From: Tetmemena sp. SeJ-2015
Lineage: Eukaryota > Ciliophora > Spirotrichea > Sporadotrichida > Oxytrichidae
DNA: 64,000 nt
Direction: 5' to 3'
Assembly: GCA_027382625.1 (NCBI GenBank)
Contig: JAJKFJ010020898.1
Coordinates: 245,841-309,840, forward strand
Shown: one piece after another, positions 37,331-49,734 of the stretch
Layout of the letters: each line of letters starts with the position of its first letter
Position numbering within the stretch: position 1 is the stretch's first letter
Notes under the pieces: generated by a model
What the model saw: only the letters and a program-made list of their open reading frames with translations
Databases searched by the model: none
What the model was told of the DNA's origin: nothing
Position numbers and translations under genes: made by a program

Positions 37331-40300
37331 GCAGTAAGTTCACTGCTTTGCAGATATGGCCGAGAGAGTTAGTATGGATTCTTCGATGTAGTATGACTCT
37401 GAGAGAAACCTCAAAATAAATAAATATTGAGTGGTACAATTAAACTAGGGTTTTGTGCAGAATTCTGAGGATTAATTGAAAATTAAGTTCTGTTTAAAGA
37501 TGGCTGCTGATCTCTCACTTAGTTATTAGATCTACTTAAAGAACGACTGGTATATTTGCCTGTGTCAGAGCTTAATATGTTCACATTTATTGGGTGGTTT
37601 TGAAGGCTTTCAGGGATAAATGAAGAGGAAATCATTTGCGCCTAATCACTCTAATTGTAGGAGCTGCGATTACTCTCAGAATATTATGATGAAAAGGTTC
37701 ATGTTGTGTATATATGAGCAATGTCACTAATTGAGTATTGTGCTTTCTATTAGCTGAGTGGTTACTGTTTATCATTGCATTGGAAGGACTTCCATTGCCA
37801 TGTCCTCCAGCAATAAGGAATTTTGGTTGCCGAATTTATGGAAAGAAAAGAGTTTGAAAGGGTTATATTAAGTCGAACACATGATATTCTAAGGTTCTCT
37901 TGTGAAATAAGCACTTTAGGTTTACTATTTTTAATTCTATCAGCATTTAATAGAGCTTGGTACTATATTTAACAGAGCTATAAACATTCATAACACAGTA
38001 TGCAATTTAGGAAATTTTATACTCGCTGTGCTTGATATGGCATTATGAAAACTACTATACATTCAGGAGTGATAGAGGAAGAAGATAATGAAAGTGAATT
38101 TTTTTCTCACATACTAAAGATGTCTTTTAATTCTCATTACAGCTCTAGTTAGTATAATGGCGGATAAAGCAAAAGAGGCATTTAAATGTGAATATTTATT
38201 AGAGTTGCTGCTTTTCTCAATTTAAAAGATTACAGTGTGAATTAAGAATTTATAGGTTCTGAGTTATTATGTACAGCTCATTAATAATTTACCACCACAC
38301 TCTTTTTGAAAATGAGTCTTAGATTAATTCATATTAGATAAGAGTATCTCTTGAGAGATCCTAGTGAGAGGATTGAGAATGTAAAGAAAGGTCGCATATT
38401 TTTTAATAATTTTAATAACTAGTTCATTTTAGCTTAGACAAGGATCATTTGTGAAAATGGCAAAAGCTTCTAAGGCTGGACAACTGCTAGTGAACTATCC
38501 TCAATACTTTATATGGAGAAAAACACTTTTAAGTCAGTACATTTAAGGAACTTTTCCTAATTATGTAGAAGAGTACAGGATTACACTTTCGCGTAATAGT
38601 TCAAAATTAAATTAGAGGTCGCGCTAAGCTTGGAGAAAACTGTAGGCATTTTTTATTGAATCTCAAAGTTTGGGAGTTTAGCTCTTAGAGCTTGAAATAA
38701 CTAGCGGAGATCTGAGTGCCTATACTATCTTTGCTTCACGATTATTAGCTTCTCATTTTAGATAACTCTTAGAAAGAGTTTTTCACAAAAGATAGGCTGT
38801 ACGGTTAATTTAGGTTGCTAATTTTCTTTAAGACCTGAGCTTGGAATGTAGAGAGAATTGCAGTTACTACGTTACAATTCATCTGTATCTACGTCTTCAT
38901 CGACAGTATAAAATTGAGAAAGTAGTAATTTGATTACTAATTAAAATAGATGGTAGAAGATCGAGAGGGATTGTAATCTCTTAACACCTGCGAGGATGAT
39001 ATGGGTTTCAGCGAAGATAACTCCTTCTTTTTATCATAGTGGTAACTAATTATTTTGGACATTTAAATTATAAACCGGAGCGATAGAGAAATATTAGAGA
39101 GCCCTCTCTAAGGATTTCAATGTAGGTATTATGATGCATAATGGATTTGAAGCATAGAGACGTTTTGTCAATTCTAGAATGATAGAAATGTTTTAAGCTT
39201 AGCACGTTGAATGAATGAATTTAAAGCAGGTCAATACAGACTAGCACTATTAATCAGTCTCTTTATGTCAAAATAATTATCCTGATCTGGTGAAGTGTGC
39301 TGATTTGAAACTATCAATACTTTTACTCAGTTTTTATGCTATTGCTCTGCAGTCATTCACGCGTGTATGTCTATGCATGATTTCACTATCTAGTGAATAC
39401 TATATGAGTAGGAAATGATCTTTAAATTTTTCTATTAAATGTTTTCTTTTATTTCTGCAGGGGGGTTTGAGTAGCTATTAGTATTAATTATTGGCTATTT
39501 AGTTCTTTAATCGAGGCCTAGTCTCTCTCATGATTTTTTCTGGATATCTTGATAGGAGATATTTTGTTCGAATCTTACCTGGCTTACACAAATGATCCTA
39601 TTCGTTACTACTACTGATTTCTTGATGTAGAGGACTCTTGATGAGTGAGAATTTCTTTCCTCATGGGTTGTTCAATCAGCATAAGCAAGGCACTAGTTGA
39701 CTAAATATCAATCTCAAGATGCCATGTTACAACTCTCACAGACTAGTATATCTCCTAGAGAGTGAGAATATCGAGTGTAGTATATGCTTATATTTATTTA
39801 TCACATTTGTCTCCTGATAAAATGGCTCTCTAACGCTTTGAATGTGGGAATTTACTATTTGGTATATACATTTATGGCTATATCACTTGTGAAAGTTAAT
39901 ACATTTTGTGTGGGAAATATCTGTATCTCTCTTGAGTGTAGACACTCAAATCTGAATTATGGAAGGGCATATTTAGTACTTTGGGGCTATAGACTTAGTC
40001 TTTACATTTTAATGGCACCTAGTATATCATATACAAGCGATCAATATTATCTGTAGAGTCTGTCTGATGAAGTATCGATATCTTTATTCAGAGACTAGAG
40101 ACATCGGAGATGCATGTAGAAAAATGTATCATGACTGATTTAAGATAATTCAATACTCCATAAGTTTAGTTTCACAATTTCGCGAGGTATCATAGATATT
40201 GACTTTCTGAGTGATTGTATTTTGTCACAAATGTCTTTACTTAGTAAAAGTGTGGACAGTTTGGTCTAAGATGTGTGTCTGCAATCGCTTAAAATCGCTT

Positions 40301-40576
40301 TTTGTGGCCCGCTTACAGCACTCTAATCATAACCATTCATATAAATTGATATAGTGTACTTTATGTCAATCACTCGTTTAAGTCCTTAATACAATATTCG
40401 AATTTGCTCTCATTATGATAATCTTTGCAAGCTCTGCTATACGTATGTACTATGGATATCAATTCTTACACAGCTTATCTCGATACGTCTTTTTATTAAT
40501 ATAAAATCCATAATATCTTCTTATGTTATATGTGCGAGGAAAGTTTTATGTTAAATTCGTTCTCTAACTTTGTCTA
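37331..40576. other. germline-limited stretch, nothing recognised
   Basis: AT-rich, stops in all frames. One 90-codon hydrophobic open frame at 39784-40056 (+) lacks any motif and starts and ends in AT-rich DNA, so it is not called a gene. Confidence 0.4.
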
Positions 40577-40636
40577 TGGCTAATTTGAAAGGGCTAGTGT
40601 TCGATATGCCATTAAACGGAGGTCAAAACTATATTT

Positions 40637-43441
40637 ATGAGAATAGTAATATTTGTATTGGCAGTCTTTCAATTTGCTTAATTCATTCATGAAAATTTGA
40701 TTTCTCAATATGTAATTTCCATTCTATCGCACTGAGAAAAGCGGCTAGATAATTTTCTAGAAACATTAGAAGCGCTCTATCGTTATGATGAAAGTCTAAT
40801 ATTTTCACTTTAGTTTGCTGAGATTCATGAGCCAACTTGATGATGTCATCAGAATTTCATAAGAAATGAGATTGAGGGTAATTAATGTTTTTGGTGACGA
40901 TGCGATTCCATATTTATAAGATATCCTTTTGCGTACGAACTGAATTTGATATCTTTCTAAATGAGCCAGATTCTTTATCGTAATATTAAGACGAGCTATT
41001 AAAGTTTGATCGAGGAAATATAGGAGTTGTTCAACTCATGATGGGCACTTTCAATATCTTTAAAATAGATTCTCAAGTAATCAGACTTCTGCCAAATACT
41101 TTGATGATTTTGAATAGACCCTTTATTCAACTTATAAAAGAAGATCAAGGCTTGCGACTTATCAGAGACATACCCATATCTTTAGTAGGAGACTTTATCC
41201 ATATTTGCTCTCTTTCTCAGGCAAACACGTATAGTCAACTTGACAGCTTCATTTCTCGCATGAATAACATTTTTATAACAAAATGGGATTTTATAGAGTA
41301 GGAAGACTTTTCCAATCTCCTTCATTAAATTTCTCAAGAATTGAAAAGTAGAAACCCAGTATGGATTGGGAAACTTAATAACATCTTAACTTTAACTGAA
41401 GATTTTATGCATCTTAGTCATGAAAAAGGTTTTAAAAGCTTCAAAGAAATCATGAATGATTGCTTGAGAGCAGATTTTACCAAAATTTAAAAGTTAAGAG
41501 ATTTACCTAAAAAGGTGGATGATTTAAATGAAAGTGACATAAAGAAGATGATAGAAGAATTTATTGCCCTCAATTAGGGCAGCACTACTCTTGGAATCAT
41601 TGATTTTACAAAGTCTCCAGCAGCCTTTGCTCCTCTTAATGAAATAGAGAATTTCTAAACTTCTTTAGGCTTTGAATTATTGACTTTGCAAAAGTTTTGT
41701 CTCAATTATATAAAATCTTCAGATAAGAAGAACCTATTTTTAAACTTTGGAATAGGCAATGGAAAGACTTTGCTTTGCACATCTTTGGCAGTGATATTTG
41801 CACTGGAGAGTAAATAACCTTCAATGATTATAGGAAAGAATGATCACCTTGTTTTAAGAGATGAAAAAAACTTTGGTCCTCATATAAGGAAGCTCGGCCT
41901 AGAAGTCAATGTAAACCAATTTTAAAATCAACCTGGAGTCTACTACATGACCTAGAAGTATTTTGAGTCTTGCATGGAAGACCCAGCATTCATCGAGGTC
42001 TGGTCTGAGTCAAAATGTATTCTTGATGAGTATGATTGGTTAATTTTCGAGGGAAATGTGTCTATGATGGGACAGACAATAGATTTCTTAAAGCTTTGCA
42101 AAGGCTGTGTCGGATTCACAGGTTCAATTTTAAATGAAAAAGAAAGAGCCTGCCTAAATCTTGCCTTCGGTGAGGAAGAGATACAGTTTCCTAATATCAA
42201 TTGCATCTTGGGTGATAAAAGATAAAACATGGGATAGCAAGTTGTAAACACTACCTAAAACGATTTCTTTAAAGCAATATAGGATATCTGTTTAAACTAA
42301 GTCTACTTAAGCCCAGTTGTCATTGTAGCGTCATCTTCATACTCGCTTTTAGAGTAAAATTTCAAAAAATACAGCAACCTTCCTTTCTTCTCTTTGAAAT
42401 CTATGAAAGGAGTTAAGGTTGAAGCCTAGATTGAAAAGTAATTCACTTAGAGGAATTAATTGAATCAATATGGAGTGTTCTTACTAAGTGAACAGCAAGG
42501 TAGAGGAACTGACTTCAAGTCTGACTAAGATATAGAAAAGAACGGAGGATTGTATATAATAGTGGCTGATCTTTTCTCATAACGATCTTTCTGCCAGATA
42601 ATAGGCAGAGTAGGCAGACTATAAAAGCGAGGCCAGTATCGTTAAATCATATTTAAGCAAGGAAGCAAGCTATCTTTTACACAAGAGAGGGACCTTTTAT
42701 GGCATCTAATGGAAAATCAATGCCATTAAAAGCTTTCGTAACTTTAATCAATGCTAGCCTCTCCTTGATAGAATGATTTAAAAGAACCACCTCTCCCTTC
42801 TCAAGCCTATTAAAGAAACAGCCATCTTAGAAACAGCTTCTAAAATATTTATGGATATTGAGGAGAATAAGGAAGAGAAAATCGAATCAGCATAGATTTT
42901 AGACTAAGAAGTCTCGAATGTTCATTCTCTGTCTCAATAGCGCTAAGCAGAGGAATCAGAAAATAAAATTCTCGGAAAAGTTTAGTCTTCCCTCGAACTT
43001 AATAAAAGTTGTGATGTGTAACAATCCGTATCCAAGGAAAGCTCTCCTTGTTAAAAATCCTGAATGCGATAAAAACCCTGAGCTCGAAGAAATGGAAGAT
43101 AGCAACAAAATTCAAGAGAGTAGAATCAGTGACAGCGAGAAAGATAAAATATTGAAAAGTCAAGAAAATGAAGAAACAAAAGAGAGAAAAAGAACTTTAA
43201 AAGCATAGTAAAAGATAGAAATTAGAGATTCAAAGTAAGTGAAAACTCAAAAGACTTTGAATGCTTCAACTAATCTTTCATTAAACAGTAAGGCCTCTGA
43301 AGATTGTGACTTTAAAAACTAACTAATTCTCTCAGAAAGCAGTAATAGCAAAAGAGGTTAAAACAGAGGTGGCTACAAATTCCTTGGAAAGAAAGTTACT
43401 CCAAGAAAAACAAGATCAAAGGCTGGGAGATTTTCTGATTG
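40637..43441 (+). CDS. SecA-like DEAD-type helicase/translocase ATPase, germline-limited
   Basis: The motif series fits the SecA branch of superfamily 2: Walker A NFGIGNGKT (41745-41770), a DEYD Walker B (42023-42036), GFTGS as motif III (about 42112), QQGRGTDF as motif V (about 42490) and QIIGRVGRLQKRGQ as motif VI (42595-42636). Bacterial SecA has the near-equivalents AGRGTD and RGRSGRQGD. SecA in bacteria drives protein export; eukaryotic SecA-like ATPases of protists have no settled role. An acidic, Lys/Arg-rich C-terminal tail (42820-43440) follows. Introns that restore frame: 40712-40741, 40878-40920, 43008-43041. Frame changes near 40840 and 42725 are unexplained, so the gene is either lightly decayed or has missed introns/IESs. 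The start is uncertain. It is convergent with the accessory gene, stops 100 bp apart. Confidence 0.65.
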
Positions 43442-43542
43442 AAATTATCGAACTGATAGATTTAGGATTGATAATTTAAATACTTAAAAACTTAACTAAA
43501 GTTTAGATAAAAGCAAAGCAAAGTCTGCTATCTTCTTAATTC

Positions 43543-44355
43543 TCATTGCATCTTGTCGCTTTCTTGTTGCGGTCTTCCTTCGTAGTCAATTACGCCTTAA
43601 GAGTGAAGCTGGTGTACTAAATCTCTGTAGGAATTTAGATCATCAATTTAATCTCTTAATCCTTCAAACTCAACTCTCATTCTTTTGTTATCCTCCAGAT
43701 ACTTTTGTTTGCTTCTTTTCAATTGCTTCTCTTCTACTTTCACTTCTTCTAAATCCACATTTCTCCTTCTTCTTTGAGTGGATTTTTTAAGTAAATGAGC
43801 AGATCTTCCTTTCTGGACTATTTTACAGTTATTAGTAGTGATAATATTTACCGCTGTAATTCATTGAGTCTTGAAGGGCTTAAACAAACTCAGGCTTCAT
43901 ATGTACTATTAGATTTTGTGATTGATCAAGCCTCTCTCTTCTCTTTTTCTTAGCTTCGGTTATCATATAGCTCACTCCCTCTCTATCTAGAGAGAGCAGA
44001 ACATCACAAATCCATTTTTTGTCTAAGTGCAGCCAGTCACATTAATCAGGCAAGTACTTCATTAGAGAGGGCTTTTACTTAGCGAAATCCATAAAGTCAT
44101 CCGCAGTTAACCCCTCTATCTGTGGAACAGCAGAGACAATTACATCATGCCTTCTTAAATACTAAGTACTTTTAATAGGGAATGGCTTACTTCTTTTTCT
44201 CCGTTAAGGATGCTCTTAAAAAAGTATATGTTTGTGCAGGTCATTTTTGGAAGGTAGGCATTGCAGTCTTAAGTTAAAAAGTCATAAAGCTCTTTCTTGG
44301 AGCCTATCTTCTCTGCAATTTAGTGAACATTTACTTGTCTGAGGCTGTTCTCCAT
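43543..44355 (-). CDS. transposon accessory protein (conserved, unknown function), intact copy
   Basis: Start ATG 44355-44353, stop TGA 43545-43543. Two GT-AG introns (44162-44190, 29 nt; 43772-43826, 55 nt) give an uninterrupted protein of about 240 residues. The N-terminal region carries KIGSKKELYDFLTQ then AYLPKM and FFKSIL; after intron 1 come AVPQIEGLTADD and KYLPD; the C-terminal part is a coiled coil rich in Lys/Glu. The GC-rich relative at 51.6 kb shares these motifs and the position of intron 1 exactly (GEKE then Y-L-R/K-R), so the gene model is firm. It is transcribed divergently from the transposase, a layout kept in both copies. It could be the counterpart of the 22-kDa TBE gene; no enzymatic motif is seen. 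It may be a transposase partner or DNA-binding factor (inference). Confidence 0.75.
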
Positions 44356-44565
44356 TTCTATCTGAGTAGTATGCTGTAATAGTTAATAAAATTTACTGAT
44401 GGCTGATTCGTTGCACCTTCTTTTCCTTTACTTTATTTGTAATTAACTATTAACAACCCCTAGGTTAAATAATATATACCAAATAGGAATACTCTACTAA
44501 GAAAAACACCTTAGCTAGACTTAAAATATATTAACTCTAAACTTTTAATTATATTTAATATAAAA
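44356..44565. promoter_or_regulatory. divergent intergenic region, accessory gene/transposase
   Basis: 210 bp between the two start codons, AT-rich, presumably holding both promoters. The equivalent gap in the GC-rich copy is also about 200 bp (51.4-51.6 kb). The accessory frame also stays open upstream of its ATG, so its start could be earlier. No defined promoter motif is claimed. Confidence 0.45.
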
Positions 44566-46194
44566 ATGAAGTAGCAAGATATACGAACATTCTATTAAAA
44601 CAGAGACTATCTCTCTTAAGACGGAGCTGTGGATTCATCTTCTTAATCTAGCTAAAGTCCTCCCAGGTAAAATTAGTTGGAGATCGAACTTAAATATAAG
44701 AGCACTACTATAATACAAATAGGCTGTGCAAAAGACAGTGATTTTAAAGTAAAGCGACTCGTAATGTAAACAATAACAAACTTAGAGTCTCTTCTCTCTC
44801 AGAGTTCAGCAGATGAGAAATTATAGCATTAAATTTTTGATCCGTATGAAATATACAATGATGCCACGACTCAAGATGAATCTTTGCGAGGTGTTGATAG
44901 TATTCAATCTATCAAATTTATAAATGAAGTTGCAATAATTCATTTGATGCACGAGATAGAGTAGAAAGGGCTATCTTATTCTCAAAATGAGATAGCTTTA
45001 GAAGTATAAAGTTATTTGGGCTAAGCAAATGAGTAGCAAATCTAAAGTTGCCTTATATCATCCAACGATGAGATTGATTTTACTGCTTAAAGGAGCAGGT
45101 CTAACTTTAGATTACGGAAGAACAACGAAAAGGTTAGAAGGCAATTAGAAGTTGCCAAATCTTAACAACTTTATATTAAATAGCTCCTAAGTATTGGTTG
45201 TACTAAGAAATCTATATGTTGAAGAATGAGGATAACATATCACACATTTGAAAAAAAGCTAGGCGCTAGCTTTGGTGTATCCTAATAAAATTTGGATTAG
45301 GAAATAAAACTCCTAAAAAAGAGAAGAATTAGAATCTCAGAGCTCCTTAGTAATATTCTCTCAAAGAAATAGGAAAATTTTAGCCTTAAATCTCTAAGAA
45401 TGAAACTCAAAGATGAGTACAAAATCGAATGCTCAACGACGTTTATCAGGTCTATTTTAAAATAAGATTTAGGATACTCTTATAAAAAGATTTATCACTT
45501 GAGTGAGAGAGCTAATCATCAAACCTCGATTTAGCTTCGCGCGTTGGCTGCCTGACACTATGTTAAATGCTTGCAAAATGAGATTTGCATTATAAATATC
45601 GACGAAAGCAGCATCTAATATTCTCAGAATAGAAATTTTGGCTGGAGTGCTACTTGCATTTAATCGTTCACCTCAGCTCCAAAAAGACTTGCCAAAGTCA
45701 ATATAATAGCTGGTCTGGCTTCTGATGGAAGGGTGTTTTATTAAATAAACGAAGGAAAAAATAATAGCGTCTGCTTTATTAATTTTTTGCTTCAACTTTC
45801 TTTAAAACTTTAGGCTAATGATAGGAATTGGAGAACGAAGTATGTGTTTATGGTGGACAATGCTGCTTACCACAAAAGCACTTATGTAAAAACTAAATTA
45901 GAGAGACATTGTCTCCCTCTATTTTATCTAGGTCCTTATCAATTTGATTTAGCACCAGTAGAAAAATTTTTTGCTTTTATAAAGAAAAGCGATCTGCTTC
46001 AGTAAACTAATTTTAACCCCAAAAAGTAAGAATTTTTCTTAAGATTCTGGATTAATCATATTTTGATTAGATCAGATTAAAATCTAGAGGCAATAGCTCG
46101 AACTATATCTCTTCTTGACACAAGTTGGGTGAAAAATTCATTCTTTAGCGCACTCAAATTCGCTCTGAGATACGGAGTATGTCTGCCAGTCTGA
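44566..46194 (+). CDS. DD34E transposase, Tc1/mariner-IS630 superfamily, TBE-like
   Basis: A 542-codon frame from ATG 44566 to TGA 46192. The DDE triad is visible: D346 in NIDESSIQ (45601), D431 in MVDNAAYHKS (45856) and E466 in DLAPVEKFF (45961). There are exactly 34 residues between the second Asp and the Glu, the classic DD34E spacing. A helix-turn-helix-like region (LLSIGCTKKSI, about residues 207-230) precedes it. Transposases of this class from TBE elements take part in cutting out germline DNA in Oxytricha. The single defect is an in-frame TGA at 45220 within the HTH region. No GT-AG intron of suitable phase removes it, and one CGA-to-TGA change would explain it. The paralogue at 49.7-51.4 kb is decayed. 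Confidence 0.85.
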
Positions 46195-47788
46195 TATCCT
46201 TATTCATCAGTTTTATTCATTCAGATTATACTTTATTTTTTCAATAAATAATTCGTTAGAAAGTATTTTGCTCCTACCTTTGGAAGCATTTTAAACTTTA
46301 AATTTTCTATTTAGAGTTAATTGGAGCCTCTTATTCCTTCGAATTAATTTTATAGTTTTAATTTTAGCAAAAGTTTTTCAAACTTTGCCTTTTCTACGAT
46401 TTTTTTACTAAAATATAATATGCTTGCTCTTTAGAAATTTTACTGTAGTATTTAAATTCTCTGAATATTTAGCTTAGTAGAACTTTATTTACAGTAACAC
46501 ACTTATAAGTATTGATAACTTTTTGTAAATATTATTCATTTAATTCTGAATTCTGTATAATTTTTTCTTAGATAAATCTATCTTAAAATTGTAGATATAC
46601 TAGGATTATATTCTTAGAGAGATTGTTTCAAAAAAACAAAAGTGCTATTTACACTTCAAAATCATATTGAATTCGACAATTATTTGGAGAAGGCGCAGTT
46701 AAAGTTTTCTGTAATAAGAGTTTCACATTCTAAAATTGGCACCTTTAAGTTTACATTACTGCTGAAATTTGAGCAACTGATTTCTTCGTTTATAGATTTA
46801 GGAAGAGTTCTTATAATACTTTCTCTTAGAATTGTCATGAAAATCCGAAGTTTGTTTTAATTAAAATTAGCACAATAGAGCTTGAAATATTCAAGAGAAA
46901 CTCAAAATAAAGTGTATGAAAATCATACTGCGCTCTAGATTCAAAATTTGGAAAGATGTTCCTTTCATTTTTGTTATTTATAAATATTCTCACATCTCTA
47001 AGTTTAGCCTATGTAAATATTCTTCTCCTCTATCTAGTTTACTAAGATACAATCACTCTCAGACTTTGAGGTTCTGTTCTTCAATAATTTCTGTTAATCT
47101 ACTTAATCTATTTTGAAAAGCCTTGCGAAAGATTCTCTAGAGAGGTAAAAATGTAAGTTTAAAGTTGATGGGCAAAGTAACTTTTTTAATTAGAGTATAG
47201 ACGCCAAATAAAATTTGATTTAGTTTTTATCTGAAAGCTTCTAATCTTCCTCCTTCACCTAACGAGAACTTAAGTCTCAATATCAGCCTTAAAAAAAGCC
47301 GAACAAAGGTGCATTTAATCCGCTCACAAAAGTGAGCAATAGTACAAAAGTACTTGATAAATGTTGAGGAAAAATTAGAAGTTTCAAACCTCATAGTAAA
47401 AGCAATCGAAAAGGTGGCCTGCTTCAAATATTAGAGCTGCTAGCTCAAATTGATGATAAGTCTTTCTTCTATATATTTTAGCATTTTAGAATCAAAAACA
47501 TTAGTGGAAGTTTAAATGCGATCTGCGGATAATTTTATCTTTTAAATTTATAAAATATTTTAAATTGCTTCAGTTTATACAATTAAAATAGTTTGGCAAT
47601 TTTAGTTTAGTCAATATTTAAAAACTTTAAACTTTGTGATTTCGCACTTTTAATTTTTAAACTTTGATCTTTTCTTAAATTTAAAGTGTTTAAACATTGT
47701 AAATATTAATAGATAATAAATATATCGTTTGTAAAGTTTAAAGTATAATTTTATAAACTTTAATTATTGATAAGTTAAGTTGAAGGAA
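46195..47788. other. non-coding gap between transposase and MT-A70 gene
   Basis: About 1.6 kb of AT-rich DNA. Short open frames (46642-46860, 46916-47116) have no motif. No telomeric repeat marks an element end here, so nothing separates the methyltransferase gene from the transposon by sequence alone. Confidence 0.5.
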
Positions 47789-49597
47789 ATGTTTAAAGCA
47801 ACACTCTCATTTTCAGACTCTAAAACTTCAAGTGAAGGTGATCAAGAATTTAGCTTCAATCATGTGCTGACAGAGGTTGAGTCTAAAAATGTATTCAAAG
47901 ATTCTCCGTAGAGAATGCAGGAGAACTTGAAGATGAGCTCGACACAGAAGGAGTAGTTATAAATTTGCAGTTAAGCATGAGCGACTGAAAATTTTGATAG
48001 AGTCTAGAGATAAAGCAATCTAGATTATTGCTCCAAGAGGATAAAGCTCTCCTCCAGCAATCTTTATAGCAATAATAAAGATTCTCAAAAATCTAAGAAC
48101 TGTGCAGAAGCAGAAATATTGCCAAACCAAAACAAAGAAGAGAATGATAAATGTCAACAAGATTAAAATCAAAGACACATTCTTAATTAACAAAATAGGG
48201 CAAAAAAGAAGCGTTAATTTTTGTTGAATCTTACTAGAGAAAAGAAGTGCTTGATTTATAAGTTTGGATGGACAAACCAATAAGTTAATAAGCTCAGCAA
48301 ACTTCTAAAGTCATACAAAGATTACAATTAGTTCTTTGAGAACTTTAGAAAGTAGTTTTTTGAAATTTAGCGCTAAAGGATGGCGAAGACGTAGTTCTAG
48401 TCTGCTTAGAAAGATGAGTCTATTCAAGAGCAGATCAGGATTCTCATCGAGAATGAACTTAGGATTTTGGAGGAGTTTAGATTTACATTTAAGTACAAAA
48501 GCATGCAGTACTAAAAATCTCCAGGCTCAAGTGGAATCTCATAGAAAAGAAGAGAGAAGCAAAAAATGCTGATTTAGAAAATTATGAAAGATAAGGACTT
48601 ACAGATAAAACAAGCTATGGATTAGCTCTAGATTAAGTTAAATGAGGAAGACAATCTATAAAAATACATTAATTAACTTCAAGACAAATTAAGTTAAGCT
48701 CAGTAAAACATGACATCTTTGATAAATGAGAATTAACTTTTGGAGGAAGATAAGAAAATGCTCAAGGAGTAAATTGAGAAGCATAAACTAGGATTTCGAG
48801 CCTTAGTCAAAGACACTTAGAGATAGAGGAATAGTTAGGCTTATGAGAGGGTAAATCCAGAAAAATACAAAAATCTTTAGGAGCCTCATCAATTCTTAAT
48901 GTAAGAATATAAATGGGGCTATAAGAGATGGAATAACAAGTAGTGGTAGTACTAAGGACTCATTTAAAGTACTGAAATGTGGGATCATGTTATAGAAGAG
49001 CATATATCAGACGAAATAGAGGATTAATTTAGAGCTATCGTGGTGGACGGACCTTGGAAAGGAACAGCGTGTAGATTTAAATACAAAACTCTTCGAGACA
49101 ATGAAATCTTTAAATATATACCTTTCAATAGGCTCTAAAGAAATGGCTACTTATTTATATGGGTCACTCAAAATAAATTGGAAATAGCTTTAAAGCTACT
49201 AAATGATCATGGATATAAAAAATGTGACTTACTTGCTTGGATAAAAGTAAATGACGATGATACTCTCTACGATGGGATCGGATGGTACACAATACATTGC
49301 GCAGAGTTTTGCATTTTAGCAAGAAAAAAACAACCTATGGGAGAGCTAAGAGATAGATCTATCCTTCAATTTGTGAGGAATGTAGTGATTGAAAAGGTCC
49401 GAAAGGCCTCACAGAAGCCAGATTCATTTTATGAGCTCGTTGAAACATTGATCCCTTCTCACAAGTACCTAGATGTTTACGGGAGACTTTACAACTAACG
49501 CGATTAGTGGGTTACACTTGGAATACAGTCAATAATAGTACTATAAGAGTCTTTACCACCTAAAAAGAAATAGAGGAAAATCAGACATAATATTTGA
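47789..49597 (+). CDS. MT-A70 family adenine methyltransferase
   Basis: Continuous frame from ATG 47789 to TGA 49595. The only in-frame TGA (47978) lies inside a good intron (47956-48000, or 47953-48000), so the gene looks intact, about 585 residues. N-terminal: Ser/Asn/Gln-rich low complexity. About 48240-48370: a Trp/Phe/Tyr-spaced helical segment (GWTNQQVNKLSKLLKSYKDY) weakly like Myb/SANT. 48560-48790: coiled coil. 48900-49500: MT-A70 domain with VVDGPW (49040-49057), NGYLFIWVTQNKLEIALKLL, HCAEFCILARK and KASQKPDSFYELVETLIP, ending KYLDVYGRL. The family methylates N6 of adenine in RNA (METTL3/14) or DNA (ciliate MTA1, METTL4). The catalytic DPPW is DGPW here, which may alter or abolish activity. 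It lies in the same direction as, and 1.6 kb after, the transposase. Confidence 0.82.
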
Positions 49598-49734
49598 TTA
49601 ACTTTTAATAAAATTTAAAAAGTAAAACAAAAAAAAAACGTTATTTTCACATCACACTTTGGATGAGATTTATGTCAGTATCTCAAGTATGTTTTAATTA
49701 TGATTGAATATTTCATGCTCGAGGGTTTTAAGAC

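Noticed and set aside
39784..40056. 90-codon hydrophobic open frame
   Set aside because: AT-rich composition yields Leu/Ile/Tyr-rich frames by chance; no conservation or context.
44449..44465. C4 run upstream of the transposase as an internal telomeric tip
   Set aside because: It lacks the A4 block and a second C4.
47978..47980. In-frame TGA in the MT-A70 gene as a disabling mutation
   Set aside because: It lies inside a 45- or 48-nt GT-AG intron ending at 48000 that keeps the frame.
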